Origin: Ensifer adhaerens | Lineage (GTDB): Bacteria > Pseudomonadota > Alphaproteobacteria > Rhizobiales > Rhizobiaceae | Reading direction: 5' to 3' | NCBI RefSeq assembly: GCF_001270265.1 | Contig: NZ_LGAP01000013.1 | Span: 106,574 to 170,573, forward strand | Length of the DNA stretch: 64,000 bases | Program-made: the position numbers and the translations under genes | In this document: one piece after another, positions 1 to 8,135 of the stretch | Layout: each line of letters opens with the position of its first letter | Position numbering within the stretch: the stretch's first letter is position 1 | Notes under the pieces: model-generated | Told to the model about the DNA's origin: nothing | The model's database searches: none | What the model saw: only the letters and a program-made list of their open reading frames with translations

Positions 1-199
1 TGTAGCGCACCTGAGTCTCGACGCCGCCGGAATTGTAGTTGCCGCCGCCCGAAGGCAGGATCATCGATGAGAATTCTGTCGAGGCCCGCTTGTAGCCGGT
101 CGTGTTCGAATTCGCGATGTTTTCAGCCACAGTGCCGAGACGGTTCGACTGAGCGTTCATCCCGGAGACGCCCGTTCTCATGCTGCCATAGAGACTCAT
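1..199 (-). CDS. flgE: Flagellar hook protein FlgE, N-terminal fragment cut by the window edge
   Basis: Only the first 66 codons are present; the gene continues beyond base 1. The start is the ATG at 199 (MSLYGSMRTG...). The N-terminal flagellar rod/hook signature is clear (GMNAQSNRLGTVAENIANSN, then TTGYKRA), and the Ser/Gly-rich stretch after it (SGGGNYNSGG) fits a hook protein rather than FlgG or FlgF. FlgE polymerises into the hook linking rod and filament. It lies just downstream of rem in the same orientation, the order known from S. meliloti, where Rem activates flgE and later genes. The assignment to FlgE rests on this fragment plus synteny. Confidence 0.85.
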   Translation of the reverse strand, partial: MSLYGSMRTGVSGMNAQSNRLGTVAENIANSNTTGYKRASTEFSSMILPSGGGNYNSGGVETQVRY

Positions 200-291
200 A
201 TCGTATCCTCATTTCCACGTTGCAGCGACACTAGGAAGCGGGCCTTGCGTGAACCTGTCTTAGGTGCCGCCTTCGGCCGCCTGAGCGCGCC

Positions 292-963
292 TTAGTTCCA
301 GTCGATGCAGTAGCCGAGGAAACGCTTGGAATCGATCGGGTCGAAGCCGAGCTTCTTGCGCAGTTTCTTACGCAGTTTGCTGATGTGGCTTTCGACGACG
401 TTCTCCTCGACGTCTTCATCGAAGATGCCGTAAATCGCGTTGAAAATCTGAGACTTGGACACCCGGCGCCCGCGGTTGGAGACCAGGTATTCGAGAATGC
501 GGCGCTCGCGGCGCGGCAATGCGAACACGTCGCCGTTGATCTCCGGATCGCGGCCATCGGCAAAGACGCGGATCGGACCGATGTCGGTGTAGTTGTTGAT
601 GGCTTTCAGGCGGCGGCGGATCGCCGCCACCCGGGCCAGGATCTCGCGGGGGTGAACCGGCTTGCGAACGACATCGTCGACGCCGCAGTCAAACAACGCC
701 AGCGTGTTTTCGAGAGAGGGCGTATCGCTGACGGCGATGACAGGCGCCATCGACCGATCGCGGATCGCGCGCGGCAAGGCAAAGGTGCTATCGCCCTGGC
801 CGATCAGAAACGCTTCGACCGCGTCGATATCCGAGTCTGCCGCCGCATTCACCCACTCGCCGAACTCCTTGGGATCGAAGCCCGTCGAGGGAATTCCTTC
901 ACGCCCGAAAAGCGACGTATAGCCGTCTTTTACGAGTTCTCTATCGTCAACCACTACGATCAT
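292..963 (-). CDS. rem: Rem, OmpR-type activator of late flagellar genes
   Basis: A 223-aa protein with a receiver-like N-terminus (about residues 1-115) and an OmpR/PhoB winged-helix DNA-binding domain (about 125-220; wing region [12 protein letters not shown]). In S. meliloti Rem (regulator of exponential growth motility) is the class IB activator controlled by VisNR that turns on flagellin and hook genes. The receiver is atypical: the acidic pair VVVDDRE and the late Lys (VRKPVHP) are visible, but the stretch where the phospho-acceptor Asp should sit ([10 protein letters not shown]) has no obvious Asp in register. This fits a response regulator that works without phosphorylation. It is transcribed toward flgE, with about 270 bp of AT-rich DNA upstream. 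Confidence 0.93.
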   Translation of the reverse strand: MIVVVDDRELVKDGYTSLFGREGIPSTGFDPKEFGEWVNAAADSDIDAVEAFLIGQGDSTFALPRAIRDRSMAPVIAVSDTPSLENTLALFDCGVDDVVRKPVHPREILARVAAIRRRLKAINNYTDIGPIRVFADGRDPEINGDVFALPRRERRILEYLVSNRGRRVSKSQIFNAIYGIFDEDVEENVVESHISKLRKKLRKKLGFDPIDSKRFLGYCIDWN

Positions 964-1233
964 TCGTCCGCCTCCGAATCAGTATGGCACCGCACTGATT
1001 GAGAGGTACGAATCGAGGGATTCATGAACAACTAGAGGAAGTTAATGGGTGGAATTAATAATTGATTAACCATATCGCGCCGATTTGATCTACATCTAGT
1101 GGCTAAGCGTTAACGATCACACTAAAATAATGTGGAAAAGTTAACGACTTGCGACAAAACCACTTGCCGTCACATTCTCTGCGCATTGTCGCCACAATGC
1201 GGCATGGCCTGCAATCAAGCAATCAATGGTTGT
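964..1233. promoter_or_regulatory. AT-rich promoter region of rem
   Basis: A 270-bp gap between the lytic transglycosylase gene and rem with no credible gene. The part next to rem is rich in TTAA and AATT steps, unlike the GC-rich surroundings. It also holds an 8-bp hairpin (1182-1189 with 1194-1201) lacking a T-run, which could end the upstream operon weakly. In S. meliloti the rem promoter is activated by VisNR and repressed by MucR, which prefers AT-rich DNA. Applying that here is inference. Confidence 0.5.
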
Positions 1234-1806
1234 TTATTGGCAGAACTGCGTGGCGCTCGGCGTCCACTTGCCGTAACCCGTCGCGACCAGATTCGCGATC
1301 ACTCGACAGACATATTTCTTCTGCGCCGGGTCGTTGTTCGGGCCGGCGTGATACCGCGCGACGGCCATGGTCCAGCTATCGTGCTTCGCGCGAAGGTTGG
1401 ACAGGAAGCGCGCGGCATATTCGACATTCTTGCGTGGGTCAAGCATCTCCGTCGGCGATGCGAACTGATCTCCATGGAAGTAGTAATTGATCTGCATGCA
1501 ACCGAGATCGATCAGCTTGGCACCCTGCGCCCGGGCGTCGGCAAATCGAACGAGAACGTCCTCCGTACTGGTGCCGAAATAGGCCTTGCCCTCGATATTC
1601 ATCGCGTAGGGCTGCAGCGACCCCTTGCGACCGGTTTCCGTCAATCCGACGGAATAGAGGATCCCGGCGGGGATGCCATATTTCGACGCTGCCGAGATGA
1701 TTTCACGCTCGCAGATGCCAGAGCCAGCGCTGGCGAATGCGCTACATGTAGACATGACCAGTGCGAGAACGCTCAGTGCCGGCAACCGCATCATCCGTAC
1801 CGCCAT
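1234..1806 (-). CDS. Periplasmic lytic transglycosylase (SLT family) of the flagellar operon
   Basis: About 190 aa from the ATG at 1806 (MAVRMMRLPA...). There is a signal peptide (cleavage probably near ...STCSAFASA) followed by a Slt-type transglycosylase domain. The presumed catalytic Glu is E57 in GLTETG, followed by GCMQINYY and VARYHAGP motifs typical of family 1 lytic transglycosylases. Such enzymes cleave peptidoglycan glycan strands; in a flagellar locus the natural role is opening the wall for the rod, since rhizobial FlgJ usually lacks a muramidase domain. It overlaps the end of fliK by about 65 bp, suggesting translational coupling. A longer upstream start (1878) is possible but would place the extension before the hydrophobic signal sequence. 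Confidence 0.85.
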   Translation of the reverse strand: MAVRMMRLPALSVLALVMSTCSAFASAGSGICEREIISAASKYGIPAGILYSVGLTETGRKGSLQPYAMNIEGKAYFGTSTEDVLVRFADARAQGAKLIDLGCMQINYYFHGDQFASPTEMLDPRKNVEYAARFLSNLRAKHDSWTMAVARYHAGPNNDPAQKKYVCRVIANLVATGYGKWTPSATQFCQ

Positions 1807-3205
1807 TGCCAACCCGCCTTTCCGCCACTGAACCCTGGCTGTCGCCATCCTGCCGCTGCCGCCCCTGCCCGCCACCATCCTCGGCGCGTTCGCGGCCCTG
1901 CTGGCCCGCCTGGGCCTGCTGTTGCTGTTGGGAACTGCCGCCGGTCGAGGCGTCGCTGCCCGAATTGAACACGACGTTGATCTGATCGACCGCGAAGCCT
2001 TGGGCCCGCAATGCCTTGACCATTTCGCTCTGGTCGTCGCGCAACTGACGGAAGGCTTCGCCGTTTTCCACCTTCAGTTCGACCTGCAGCTCGTCGTCTT
2101 TCAACCGCAACGTTGCGGTGACGAGGCCGAGCTCGATTGGATGCATCTGGATCTTGAGCGTGTTCAAGGTCTTGCCGGCCTGCGTCCAGGCGCCCGGCTG
2201 GCCGAGTGCTGCGCTCGGCTGCAGCGACTGGGCAAAGCCCGCGTCGCCGGTGATCGCGTTGGTGACATTGGTGGAATTGGTGTTCATCGAAATGCCGAGA
2301 TAACGGCGAGCTTCGAGCACGGTAACGTTTTCGGCCTTGGCCGATGACCGAGCCGCGTCGACAGTCGCGCGTTCGCCATCCTTCGATATGCTCATCGAGA
2401 TCGCCTGCCCCTTGCCATCGGCGCGGGCAAAGCGGAACAGCCGGTCGGTTTCCTGCTCGCCGTCGGCACCCCCAGCGTTTGCACCATGGGCATCGATCAT
2501 CTCGCCATGCGCGATGCCCTTCGCTCCGCGTTCGCCGAGCGCATGAACGCCACCCGCGCCACCTTGGGCATCTGCATGCGTCGACGGCATCGCGTTGCCG
2601 CCGAGCAACGTCAGCAGATCGTCCACGCTGGCGCTTGGCGAGGTTTTCCCACCAGAACCTGCGGTCGCATCGGCTGGCTCGCCGTTGCCTTCGACGCCCT
2701 GCGCGCCGCTCGCCTGCGTCTTGTTCAACCCGCGCGACAAGGCCGCCATGCGCGCGGCTAGGTCGGCCGTTTCACCCGCGGCGTCGGATGCACCCGCATG
2801 TTCCCGCGCCTGTGCCGCCTTGGCGGAAGCAAGACGCTTGGCGTCCCTTTCGCGCTCGGCAAGCGAGAACCGTTCCTTCTGAGCATTGTGATTTTCGAGC
2901 GATGGATCTTCGAGATCTCCAGGCGCGCGATTGTGCGCCGGCTTGGTGATCGAGACCTTGGCTTCTCCGCCTTTGATGCTGCCGTTGCCGATCAAGCCCG
3001 CCGCTCCCGAGTTTTCGCCATCGGCCGCATTGCCGGTGCCCTCGCTCGAGCCTTGTGCACCCTGGCCGTTTGCCTTCTGGCGCCCAGCGGTTGCGACGGC
3101 ATCCTCGAAGGCGCCAGGGGCCTGCTCCTTGCCGCCCGCGCGCGCACCCGTCTTGGCCGTCTGGGTCGGAGGCGGTGCACGCAGGCTTTCGTCGAGAGCT
3201 CTCAT
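1742..3205 (-). CDS. fliK: Flagellar hook-length control protein FliK (formerly MotD)
   Basis: 487 aa. The N-terminal two thirds are low-complexity, Ala/Gly/Gln-rich and disordered, as usual for the FliK ruler. The C-terminal Flg_hook domain (about residues 335-415) shows LKIQMHPIELGLVTATL and LRAQGFAVDQINVVF, which bind FlhB to switch export specificity from hook to filament. A Gln/Gly-rich tail follows. In S. meliloti this gene was first called motD and later recognised as fliK. The ATG at 3205 overlaps the motC stop by 4 nt (ATGA), so it is translationally coupled in motB-motC-fliK. Confidence 0.9.
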   Translation of the reverse strand: MRALDESLRAPPPTQTAKTGARAGGKEQAPGAFEDAVATAGRQKANGQGAQGSSEGTGNAADGENSGAAGLIGNGSIKGGEAKVSITKPAHNRAPGDLEDPSLENHNAQKERFSLAERERDAKRLASAKAAQAREHAGASDAAGETADLAARMAALSRGLNKTQASGAQGVEGNGEPADATAGSGGKTSPSASVDDLLTLLGGNAMPSTHADAQGGAGGVHALGERGAKGIAHGEMIDAHGANAGGADGEQETDRLFRFARADGKGQAISMSISKDGERATVDAARSSAKAENVTVLEARRYLGISMNTNSTNVTNAITGDAGFAQSLQPSAALGQPGAWTQAGKTLNTLKIQMHPIELGLVTATLRLKDDELQVELKVENGEAFRQLRDDQSEMVKALRAQGFAVDQINVVFNSGSDASTGGSSQQQQQAQAGQQGRERAEDGGGQGRQRQDGDSQGSVAERRVGNGGTDDAVAGTERSRTGHVYM

Positions 3206-4512
3206 TTGCCTTCTCCCCTTAGCAGCGCATCGATCTCCTCGACCTTGGACCGGCCCTTTGCGACGAAACCGTCATGGGATGGGTCGGAGGTGGCGGCAGT
3301 CTCGGCACTGGCTTGCGTCGTCTCGCCAGCCGTCGGGGCGCCAGCCTGTGCCGCCGGTTCACCGAACGGGCTCATGCCGCTTCCCGTTTCCGCGCCGTCG
3401 ATTTGCTCCTCTGGCGTGGCTGGTCTGACCGGTCTAGCGGAGAACGCTTGCGTGAGGCTTTCATCGTCCGGTGGTCTGACGACAGCATCTGCAACCGCCT
3501 TGGCCGCGTCACGCAAGGCGCGATCGCGCGGAGAAAGTTCTGCGTCCGGGATCGCCGCGATGCTTTGGGTCGCGGCGAAGACGTCAGACGATGGTACCGA
3601 CGCCAGCCCGGCGTAAAAATTGGCGAGCACATGCGGCTCGGAGGCGCCATCGGCAGCGAGCTGCTCGGCCCGCTCCGAGGCAAGCTTTGCCAGGGTCTGT
3701 TTGCCGCTGATGGCCGCACGCCGCGCAACGCGCAGATAGACCTCCCGCTGACGCGGCGCATCCATGAAGGTCAGGATTTCGGAAATCCGCTCGTGCGCCG
3801 CCTCGTCGAAATGCCCCACAGCCAGCTCGACGAAGACATCGGCGAATTGGCTGGCATAGGGCGACGTCAGGTAGCGGCGGGCGTAGTTCAGCGCATAACG
3901 AAAGCCCTTGTCGGGCAGGTTCGCCTGCACCGCGAGGAAGACTGAACGACGAAGTGCGGCCTCTTCAATGATTGTTCCCGGAGCGGTCAACCGTGCCCAG
4001 TCGTAGAACTTCATGGCCTCGACCGGATCCTGCTGCGATGTGGCATTGCCGAGGATCAGGAACAGGTAAGGACCGATACGGGAGTTCCGGTACTCTGGGG
4101 CCGCCTTCGACAGGCTCTCGACGATCAGGCCGCCCTTGCCGCCGAGATATTGGCTCAGCGCATCGGTGACGCGCGAATCGAAATTGCCGGCGACATCATG
4201 ATCGGCGAGATAGTTGAGCGTCTCCGGGTTGCCCCCGCTCATAGCGTAGACGAGCGCCGCATCGACGTTACGCGGGTCGCCGAACACGGACGCATCCGCA
4301 GCCCGCAGCCGCTTGTCGATCGCGCCGAGCATGAAGCGCTGCATCTCGATGGCCGAATGATCGCCGAGCACCACCGAGTCCTGCACATATTGCAGCGACC
4401 GGATCATCTTGAATGGTGCAAGCTCCCCGAGGTCGTTGGCGTGAACCATTCCCGCCGAAAGCGGAATGGCGAGCGCCGACATCATCAAGGTGGATCGCAA
4501 GCGTCGCAGCAT
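3202..4512 (-). CDS. motC: MotC, periplasmic motor-speed control protein
   Basis: 436 aa with an N-terminal signal peptide (MLRRLRSTLMMSALAIPLSA, cleavage near VHAND). The body is largely helical with alternating Ala-rich helices, and the C-terminus is low-complexity and acidic. MotC is specific to Rhizobiaceae; in S. meliloti it is periplasmic, binds the periplasmic part of MotB and is needed for motor function and rotation-speed control. The gene lies 5 bp after motB and overlaps fliK by 4 nt. MotE, encoded in the flgA-fliP operon here, is its dedicated chaperone. Identification rests on sequence character plus exact synteny. Confidence 0.9.
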   Translation of the reverse strand: MLRRLRSTLMMSALAIPLSAGMVHANDLGELAPFKMIRSLQYVQDSVVLGDHSAIEMQRFMLGAIDKRLRAADASVFGDPRNVDAALVYAMSGGNPETLNYLADHDVAGNFDSRVTDALSQYLGGKGGLIVESLSKAAPEYRNSRIGPYLFLILGNATSQQDPVEAMKFYDWARLTAPGTIIEEAALRRSVFLAVQANLPDKGFRYALNYARRYLTSPYASQFADVFVELAVGHFDEAAHERISEILTFMDAPRQREVYLRVARRAAISGKQTLAKLASERAEQLAADGASEPHVLANFYAGLASVPSSDVFAATQSIAAIPDAELSPRDRALRDAAKAVADAVVRPPDDESLTQAFSARPVRPATPEEQIDGAETGSGMSPFGEPAAQAGAPTAGETTQASAETAATSDPSHDGFVAKGRSKVEEIDALLRGEGK

Positions 4513-4517
4513 CGGTT

Positions 4518-5732
4518 CTAGCCCTTTGCCGACTGCAGCAGGATTTCGATGCGGCGGCTGCCGGGGGCATAGGGGTCGCCAGGGGTCTGCAGTCGTCGGT
4601 CGGCAAAGCCGCTGATCTGACTGACGCGATCTTCCTTCAGGCCGCCGCGGGCGAGCATGTAATAGGCGCTCTGGGCGCGCGCAGCCGACAGGCGCCAGTT
4701 GTCATAGGTACCGTCCTTGAATGGACGACCATCGGTGTGGCCACGGATGGCGACGGCGCCCTGGCGCTCAGACAACAACCGGCCGATCTTCTCCATGGCC
4801 ATGACCAGTTCCTTCTGCGGCACGGCCGAGCCGACGGCAAACATCTGGGAATCCGTCTGCTCGCTGATCGTTACCAGAAGACCGCCTTCGGCCGGCGCCA
4901 CGACGAGCCCCTCGGCCAGTTTCCCGGCATCGCCGCCGAGTGCCTTCTCGATCTCGGCCTTCAGTTCTTCGGCCTGGGCCGCGGCATCCTGCTTCGAAAG
5001 CTCAGCCTTTTCAGCGTCGGCGTTGCCGGCATCGGAAGGCTTCGCCCCCCCTTCGGCCTTTTGTTCTTCGGCGGTCTTTTGCAGTGGCGCTGCGCCGCTT
5101 TCCATGGCCGCCTTGGATGCCAAGGCGACGTCCTTCTCGGTCGTATTGCCGGCATCCTTGACTTCGACCTGCTTGGTCCAGAAATCCGGGTCGAACGGAT
5201 CGCGATAGGCCTCGCCGCCTTCCGCGCCGGTCGACGGCCCGGATTGCGCCGCGCCGCCGTCACCCTTGGCGCTGATGTTTGCCTGCTGGCCGACCTCCTG
5301 CGCGATTTCCGAAAGCACCGAATAAGGGTTCTCGAAGAAATCGGCGTCGGAGTACTTCGTTTCCTCGCCCGAGGTCGCCGTTAGCTGGTCGCCTGTTTTG
5401 GCCGAGCCACCGGACTTTTCCTGCTCGCCGTCGACCTTCGATCGCTGCTGCGTCTCTTCGCCCTGCGCATCCTTGGCAGGATCCTTCAGGCCACGCTCGG
5501 CGGGCTTCTGGTCGGTCAATTGCACCGGATTGAAATAGGAGGCGATCGCCGCCTTGGTTTCCTCGTTGGCGGCATTGATCAGCCACATGACGAGGAAGAA
5601 GGCCATCATCGCCGTCATGAAGTCGGCATAGGCGATCTTCCACCCGCCGCCGTGATGACCGTCATGACCCCCACTCACTCGTTTGACGATGATGATTTCG
5701 TTCTTGCCGTTGTGGTGGCTTTCGTCGCTCAT
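4518..5732 (-). CDS. motB: Flagellar stator protein MotB
   Basis: 404 aa from the ATG at 5732, which overlaps the upstream stop by 4 nt (ATGA); a longer start at 5762 is less likely. One transmembrane helix follows a His-rich cytoplasmic leader; the proton-binding Asp is D37 in IAYADFMTAMMAFFLVMWL. A long acidic, low-complexity linker follows, longer than in enterics, and then a C-terminal OmpA-type peptidoglycan-binding domain (about 275-400; RGHTDGRPFKDGTYDNWRLS). MotB pairs with MotA, encoded 17 kb away at 22769, to form the proton-driven stator. The long linker probably carries the MotC-binding region. Confidence 0.95.
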   Translation of the reverse strand: MSDESHHNGKNEIIIVKRVSGGHDGHHGGGWKIAYADFMTAMMAFFLVMWLINAANEETKAAIASYFNPVQLTDQKPAERGLKDPAKDAQGEETQQRSKVDGEQEKSGGSAKTGDQLTATSGEETKYSDADFFENPYSVLSEIAQEVGQQANISAKGDGGAAQSGPSTGAEGGEAYRDPFDPDFWTKQVEVKDAGNTTEKDVALASKAAMESGAAPLQKTAEEQKAEGGAKPSDAGNADAEKAELSKQDAAAQAEELKAEIEKALGGDAGKLAEGLVVAPAEGGLLVTISEQTDSQMFAVGSAVPQKELVMAMEKIGRLLSERQGAVAIRGHTDGRPFKDGTYDNWRLSAARAQSAYYMLARGGLKEDRVSQISGFADRRLQTPGDPYAPGSRRIEILLQSAKG

Positions 5733-6382
5733 GCCAGAACCTTCCGGACAGTGTCGGCCCAAGCCGCCATTCTTGTAACGAGGATCGTCTCGTCCATTTC
5801 GATGGCGAGGTCGATATCGTTGGTTTCAACGTGGCGGAACACCGGCATATTGTCGCCGAGGCTGCTCTTCAGGGCTTCGAACAGAGGAAGCGGACCCTTG
5901 ACGGTGATCGCGCAGCCTTCACCGGCAATAATTCCCTGCCGGATCATCTGCGCCATATCGGCAACGGCGCGCTGCAGGAGCGCCTCCTCCATGACAGGTG
6001 CCAGCACACGGGCGGTCTGGTCGCCCAGAGACACGGCCAGTTGCTCCGTCATTTCCTGAAAGCGTTCGGCCATGCGGCTTGCCGCCTCTTCCTCGAGGCG
6101 CCTGGTCAGTGCTTCGATTTCGGCCGCATGGGCCGCCTGGAGGTCGGCAATCTGGTTGCCGTGCTCGAAGGCAAGCTCGGCAGCCGCTTCGGCGCGACCC
6201 TGTTCGAAAGCCTCGCGACGCTCGGCCTCGACATCGATCTGCGGCGCAACTGAGCGCGGGGCGTGACGTTCGCTGTCGGAATAATCGACATCTAGATCGG
6301 GGAAATACTTCGGCGGCATCATCGACAATTCGACTTTCGGCGCGCTGAAATCCTTGAGATAACGGGACAGCATCGCGCTCAT
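5729..6382 (-). CDS. FliH-like flagellar export ATPase regulator (candidate)
   Basis: 217 aa, first gene of the operon with motB-motC-fliK. Residues 50-130 form a charged helical/coiled-coil region rich in Glu, Ala and Arg (EAFEQGRAEAAAEL ... EIEALTRRLEEEAASRM). A small alpha/beta C-terminal domain follows (ITVKGPLPLFEALKSSL, VETNDIDLAIEMDETIL). This layout, coiled coil followed by a compact domain ending in a weakly conserved beta segment, resembles FliH/SctL proteins. No other FliH is seen in the window although its partner FliI is present. The function is inferred from architecture and context; sequence identity to enterobacterial FliH is not obvious. Confidence 0.6.
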   Translation of the reverse strand: MSAMLSRYLKDFSAPKVELSMMPPKYFPDLDVDYSDSERHAPRSVAPQIDVEAERREAFEQGRAEAAAELAFEHGNQIADLQAAHAAEIEALTRRLEEEAASRMAERFQEMTEQLAVSLGDQTARVLAPVMEEALLQRAVADMAQMIRQGIIAGEGCAITVKGPLPLFEALKSSLGDNMPVFRHVETNDIDLAIEMDETILVTRMAAWADTVRKVLA

Positions 6383-6833
6383 GGCTGGAACCTCGATGCG
6401 CGCAGCACGATAGAAGGCGATCCCCGTCTGCCTGACAGGCGCCGCCTTACGGCGCAGAATTCCGATGATCCTGACACTGCTGAAATGTCTCCCTCGGGTC
6501 CCGCCGCCGATAGCGGCGAACCCTGCATTCTTTGACTTACAATGGCCGCGCGGGAATTTTCATTCCGGCGGCGGGCCGATGCAGGCGGCGGCGCAAATCT
6601 CATATTGGCCGGCAGTCATCTGACAGGACTGCGAGGGAAGGCTATGCGGTCAAACTTGTGCGAAAATGAATGTGTTGGACCGCGCCAGGGCAATTAGCGC
6701 GGTCCAACCGTTTCCACCGGGTGCCGTGACCGACGACGTGGCAGAACTCAATTCGTTCCGGCATCCACCTTTGCGGCGGATTTGGCCGGGTGGTCTCAAA
6801 CCGGCGACACGCAAGCGCCACCGGTTTAAAACC
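6383..6833. promoter_or_regulatory. Intergenic region: flagellin terminator and promoter area of the fliH-like/motB operon
   Basis: About 450 bp between the last flagellin gene and the fliH-like/motB operon, both on the minus strand. It holds the flagellin terminator hairpin (6675-6707) and should contain the promoter for the motBC-fliK operon in its left half. The open frames here (for example 6379-6603 minus) are Arg/Ala-rich without family features and look like chance. No convincing -35/-10 pair was identified. Confidence 0.5.
6664..6707 (-). terminator. Rho-independent terminator after the third flagellin gene
   Basis: A perfect 10-bp stem (6675-6684 with 6698-6707, arm TTGGACCGCG) with a 13-nt loop, followed on the minus strand by a T-rich stretch (ATTCATTTT). 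It lies about 125 bp after the flagellin stop at 6834, in the right orientation to end flagellin mRNA. Confidence 0.7.
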
Positions 6834-7802
6834 TTACTGCTGGAAGAGGCGCAGTATGTTTTCGGAATTGGTGTTGGCGATCGACAGCGCCTGAATGCCG
6901 AGTTGCTGCTGCGTCTGCAGCGCCTTCAACCGCGTCGATTCCTCATTCATGTCGGCATCGACCAAACGACCGACGCCCTTGTCGATCGTATCCATCAGGT
7001 TGGCGACGAAGCTTCCCTGCATGTCGATGCGCTTGGTAATCGCGCCGAGCGTCGAACCGGCATCGGTCAACTGCCCGAGGATCTTGTCCACGACGCGGAT
7101 CATCGCGTCCATGTTGAGAGGTGAGGTCGTCGCAGTCAGCGTGATTTCGGTGCCCGTCGGCGGTGCAGCGGGCGGGGCGGCGATCAGGTAGTACGGATCG
7201 GCGGTGCCCGTCGGCGTCTGCAGAAGCGCGTCGGCATCGTAGGCCCTGGTCAGCAGGCCGCGCGCCGAGCTGCCCGTGTCGATCAGCATCGATTGCGCCG
7301 TGTCGAAGTCGAGCGTCGTGATCGAAACATTGCCATTGCCATCGCGGTTGAACGAGGCAACGATCGACTTTGTGCCGACGGCGGCAGTATTGGTGTTGTA
7401 GAGCCAGTTCTCGCTCGAGAATGACGCTGATTGCGCAGCGGACATGAGCTGGTTCTTCAGCTCGGTGATTTCCTTGTTGATCTTGAGCTTATCGACACCG
7501 GGCTCGCGCGCGGCGACAAGCTTGGTCTTGATTTCGGTGACGACATCGATGGATGCCTTCATCGCCGCATAGGCGGTATCGACCTTCGCCGCACCGAGAC
7601 CGAGCGCGTCCTGAACGGTGGAAAGCGCGGCGTTGTCCGAGCGCATGGTGGTCGCGATCGACCAATAGGCGGCGTTGTCGGCTGCGGTCTGCACGCGGTA
7701 CCCGGACGAGATCCGGTCCTGCACTTCGGCCATGTTGGTGTTGATCGAGCGCAACGTCTGGAGTGCGGCCATGGCGGCCGTGTTGGTCATGATGCTGGTC
7801 AT
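6834..7802 (-). CDS. Flagellin, third and divergent copy (FlaC/FlaD type)
   Basis: 322 aa. The conserved flagellin N-terminal D0/D1 region (SIMTNTAAMAALQTLRSINT) and C-terminal helix (LKALQTQQQLGIQALSIANT, ending NILRLFQQ) match the other two flagellins. The centre is different, with a Pro/Ala-rich surface segment (LIAAPPAAPPTG) not seen in them. In S. meliloti FlaA is essential for a functional filament together with at least one of FlaB, FlaC or FlaD; this copy would be one of the secondary subunits. It has its own upstream gap (333 bp) and terminator, so it is probably monocistronic. Which S. meliloti paralogue it corresponds to cannot be decided here. Confidence 0.93.
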   Translation of the reverse strand: MTSIMTNTAAMAALQTLRSINTNMAEVQDRISSGYRVQTAADNAAYWSIATTMRSDNAALSTVQDALGLGAAKVDTAYAAMKASIDVVTEIKTKLVAAREPGVDKLKINKEITELKNQLMSAAQSASFSSENWLYNTNTAAVGTKSIVASFNRDGNGNVSITTLDFDTAQSMLIDTGSSARGLLTRAYDADALLQTPTGTADPYYLIAAPPAAPPTGTEITLTATTSPLNMDAMIRVVDKILGQLTDAGSTLGAITKRIDMQGSFVANLMDTIDKGVGRLVDADMNEESTRLKALQTQQQLGIQALSIANTNSENILRLFQQ

Positions 7803-8135
7803 TGGTCACTTGCCCCGAAAGATTTTCTGAGAACATTCCGGAGTGAATGACCGGCAGCGACGGGACTAGCGTCATGCGAACCGCCCCTGTTTTGCCCTGG
7901 GGGCGACCCTTCGCTCTTAACGAATGTGTAACGATTGTTTGGTTAACAAACGGTTAACGCCATTCATAAGTCGGTAACAAAGGTGAACAAAAATAAGGAA
8001 GTATGAAGCAGGCGTTAATTGCGAAAGGCGGCGCGTCCCAAACGAAAAACCGCGCCGTCCTGTTCGGACGACGCGGCTTCCCGGAGGTCATGATCATGAC
8101 GGGCGAAGGCTCGCCCACCATGTCCCGTGCGCCGA
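7803..8135. promoter_or_regulatory. Inter-flagellin region with promoter and terminator
   Basis: 333 bp without a gene. The part next to the 6834-7802 flagellin is its promoter and leader region, with an AT-rich stretch around 7920-8000 (repeated GTTAAC steps). The right part contains the terminator of the preceding flagellin (8044-8078). In S. meliloti flagellin promoters are Rem-dependent; no Rem box was assigned. Confidence 0.5.
8044..8078 (-). terminator. Rho-independent terminator after flaB
   Basis: A GC-rich hairpin, arms CCGCGCCGTCC and GGACGACGCGG, with a short loop. On the minus strand it is followed by a run of five T (GGTTTTTCG). It lies about 60 bp downstream of the flaB stop at 8136. 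Confidence 0.8.

Noticed and set aside
6379..6603. Minus-strand 74-codon frame just upstream of the fliH-like gene
   Set aside because: Arg/Ser-rich, no ribosome site or family, overlapping the presumed promoter region.
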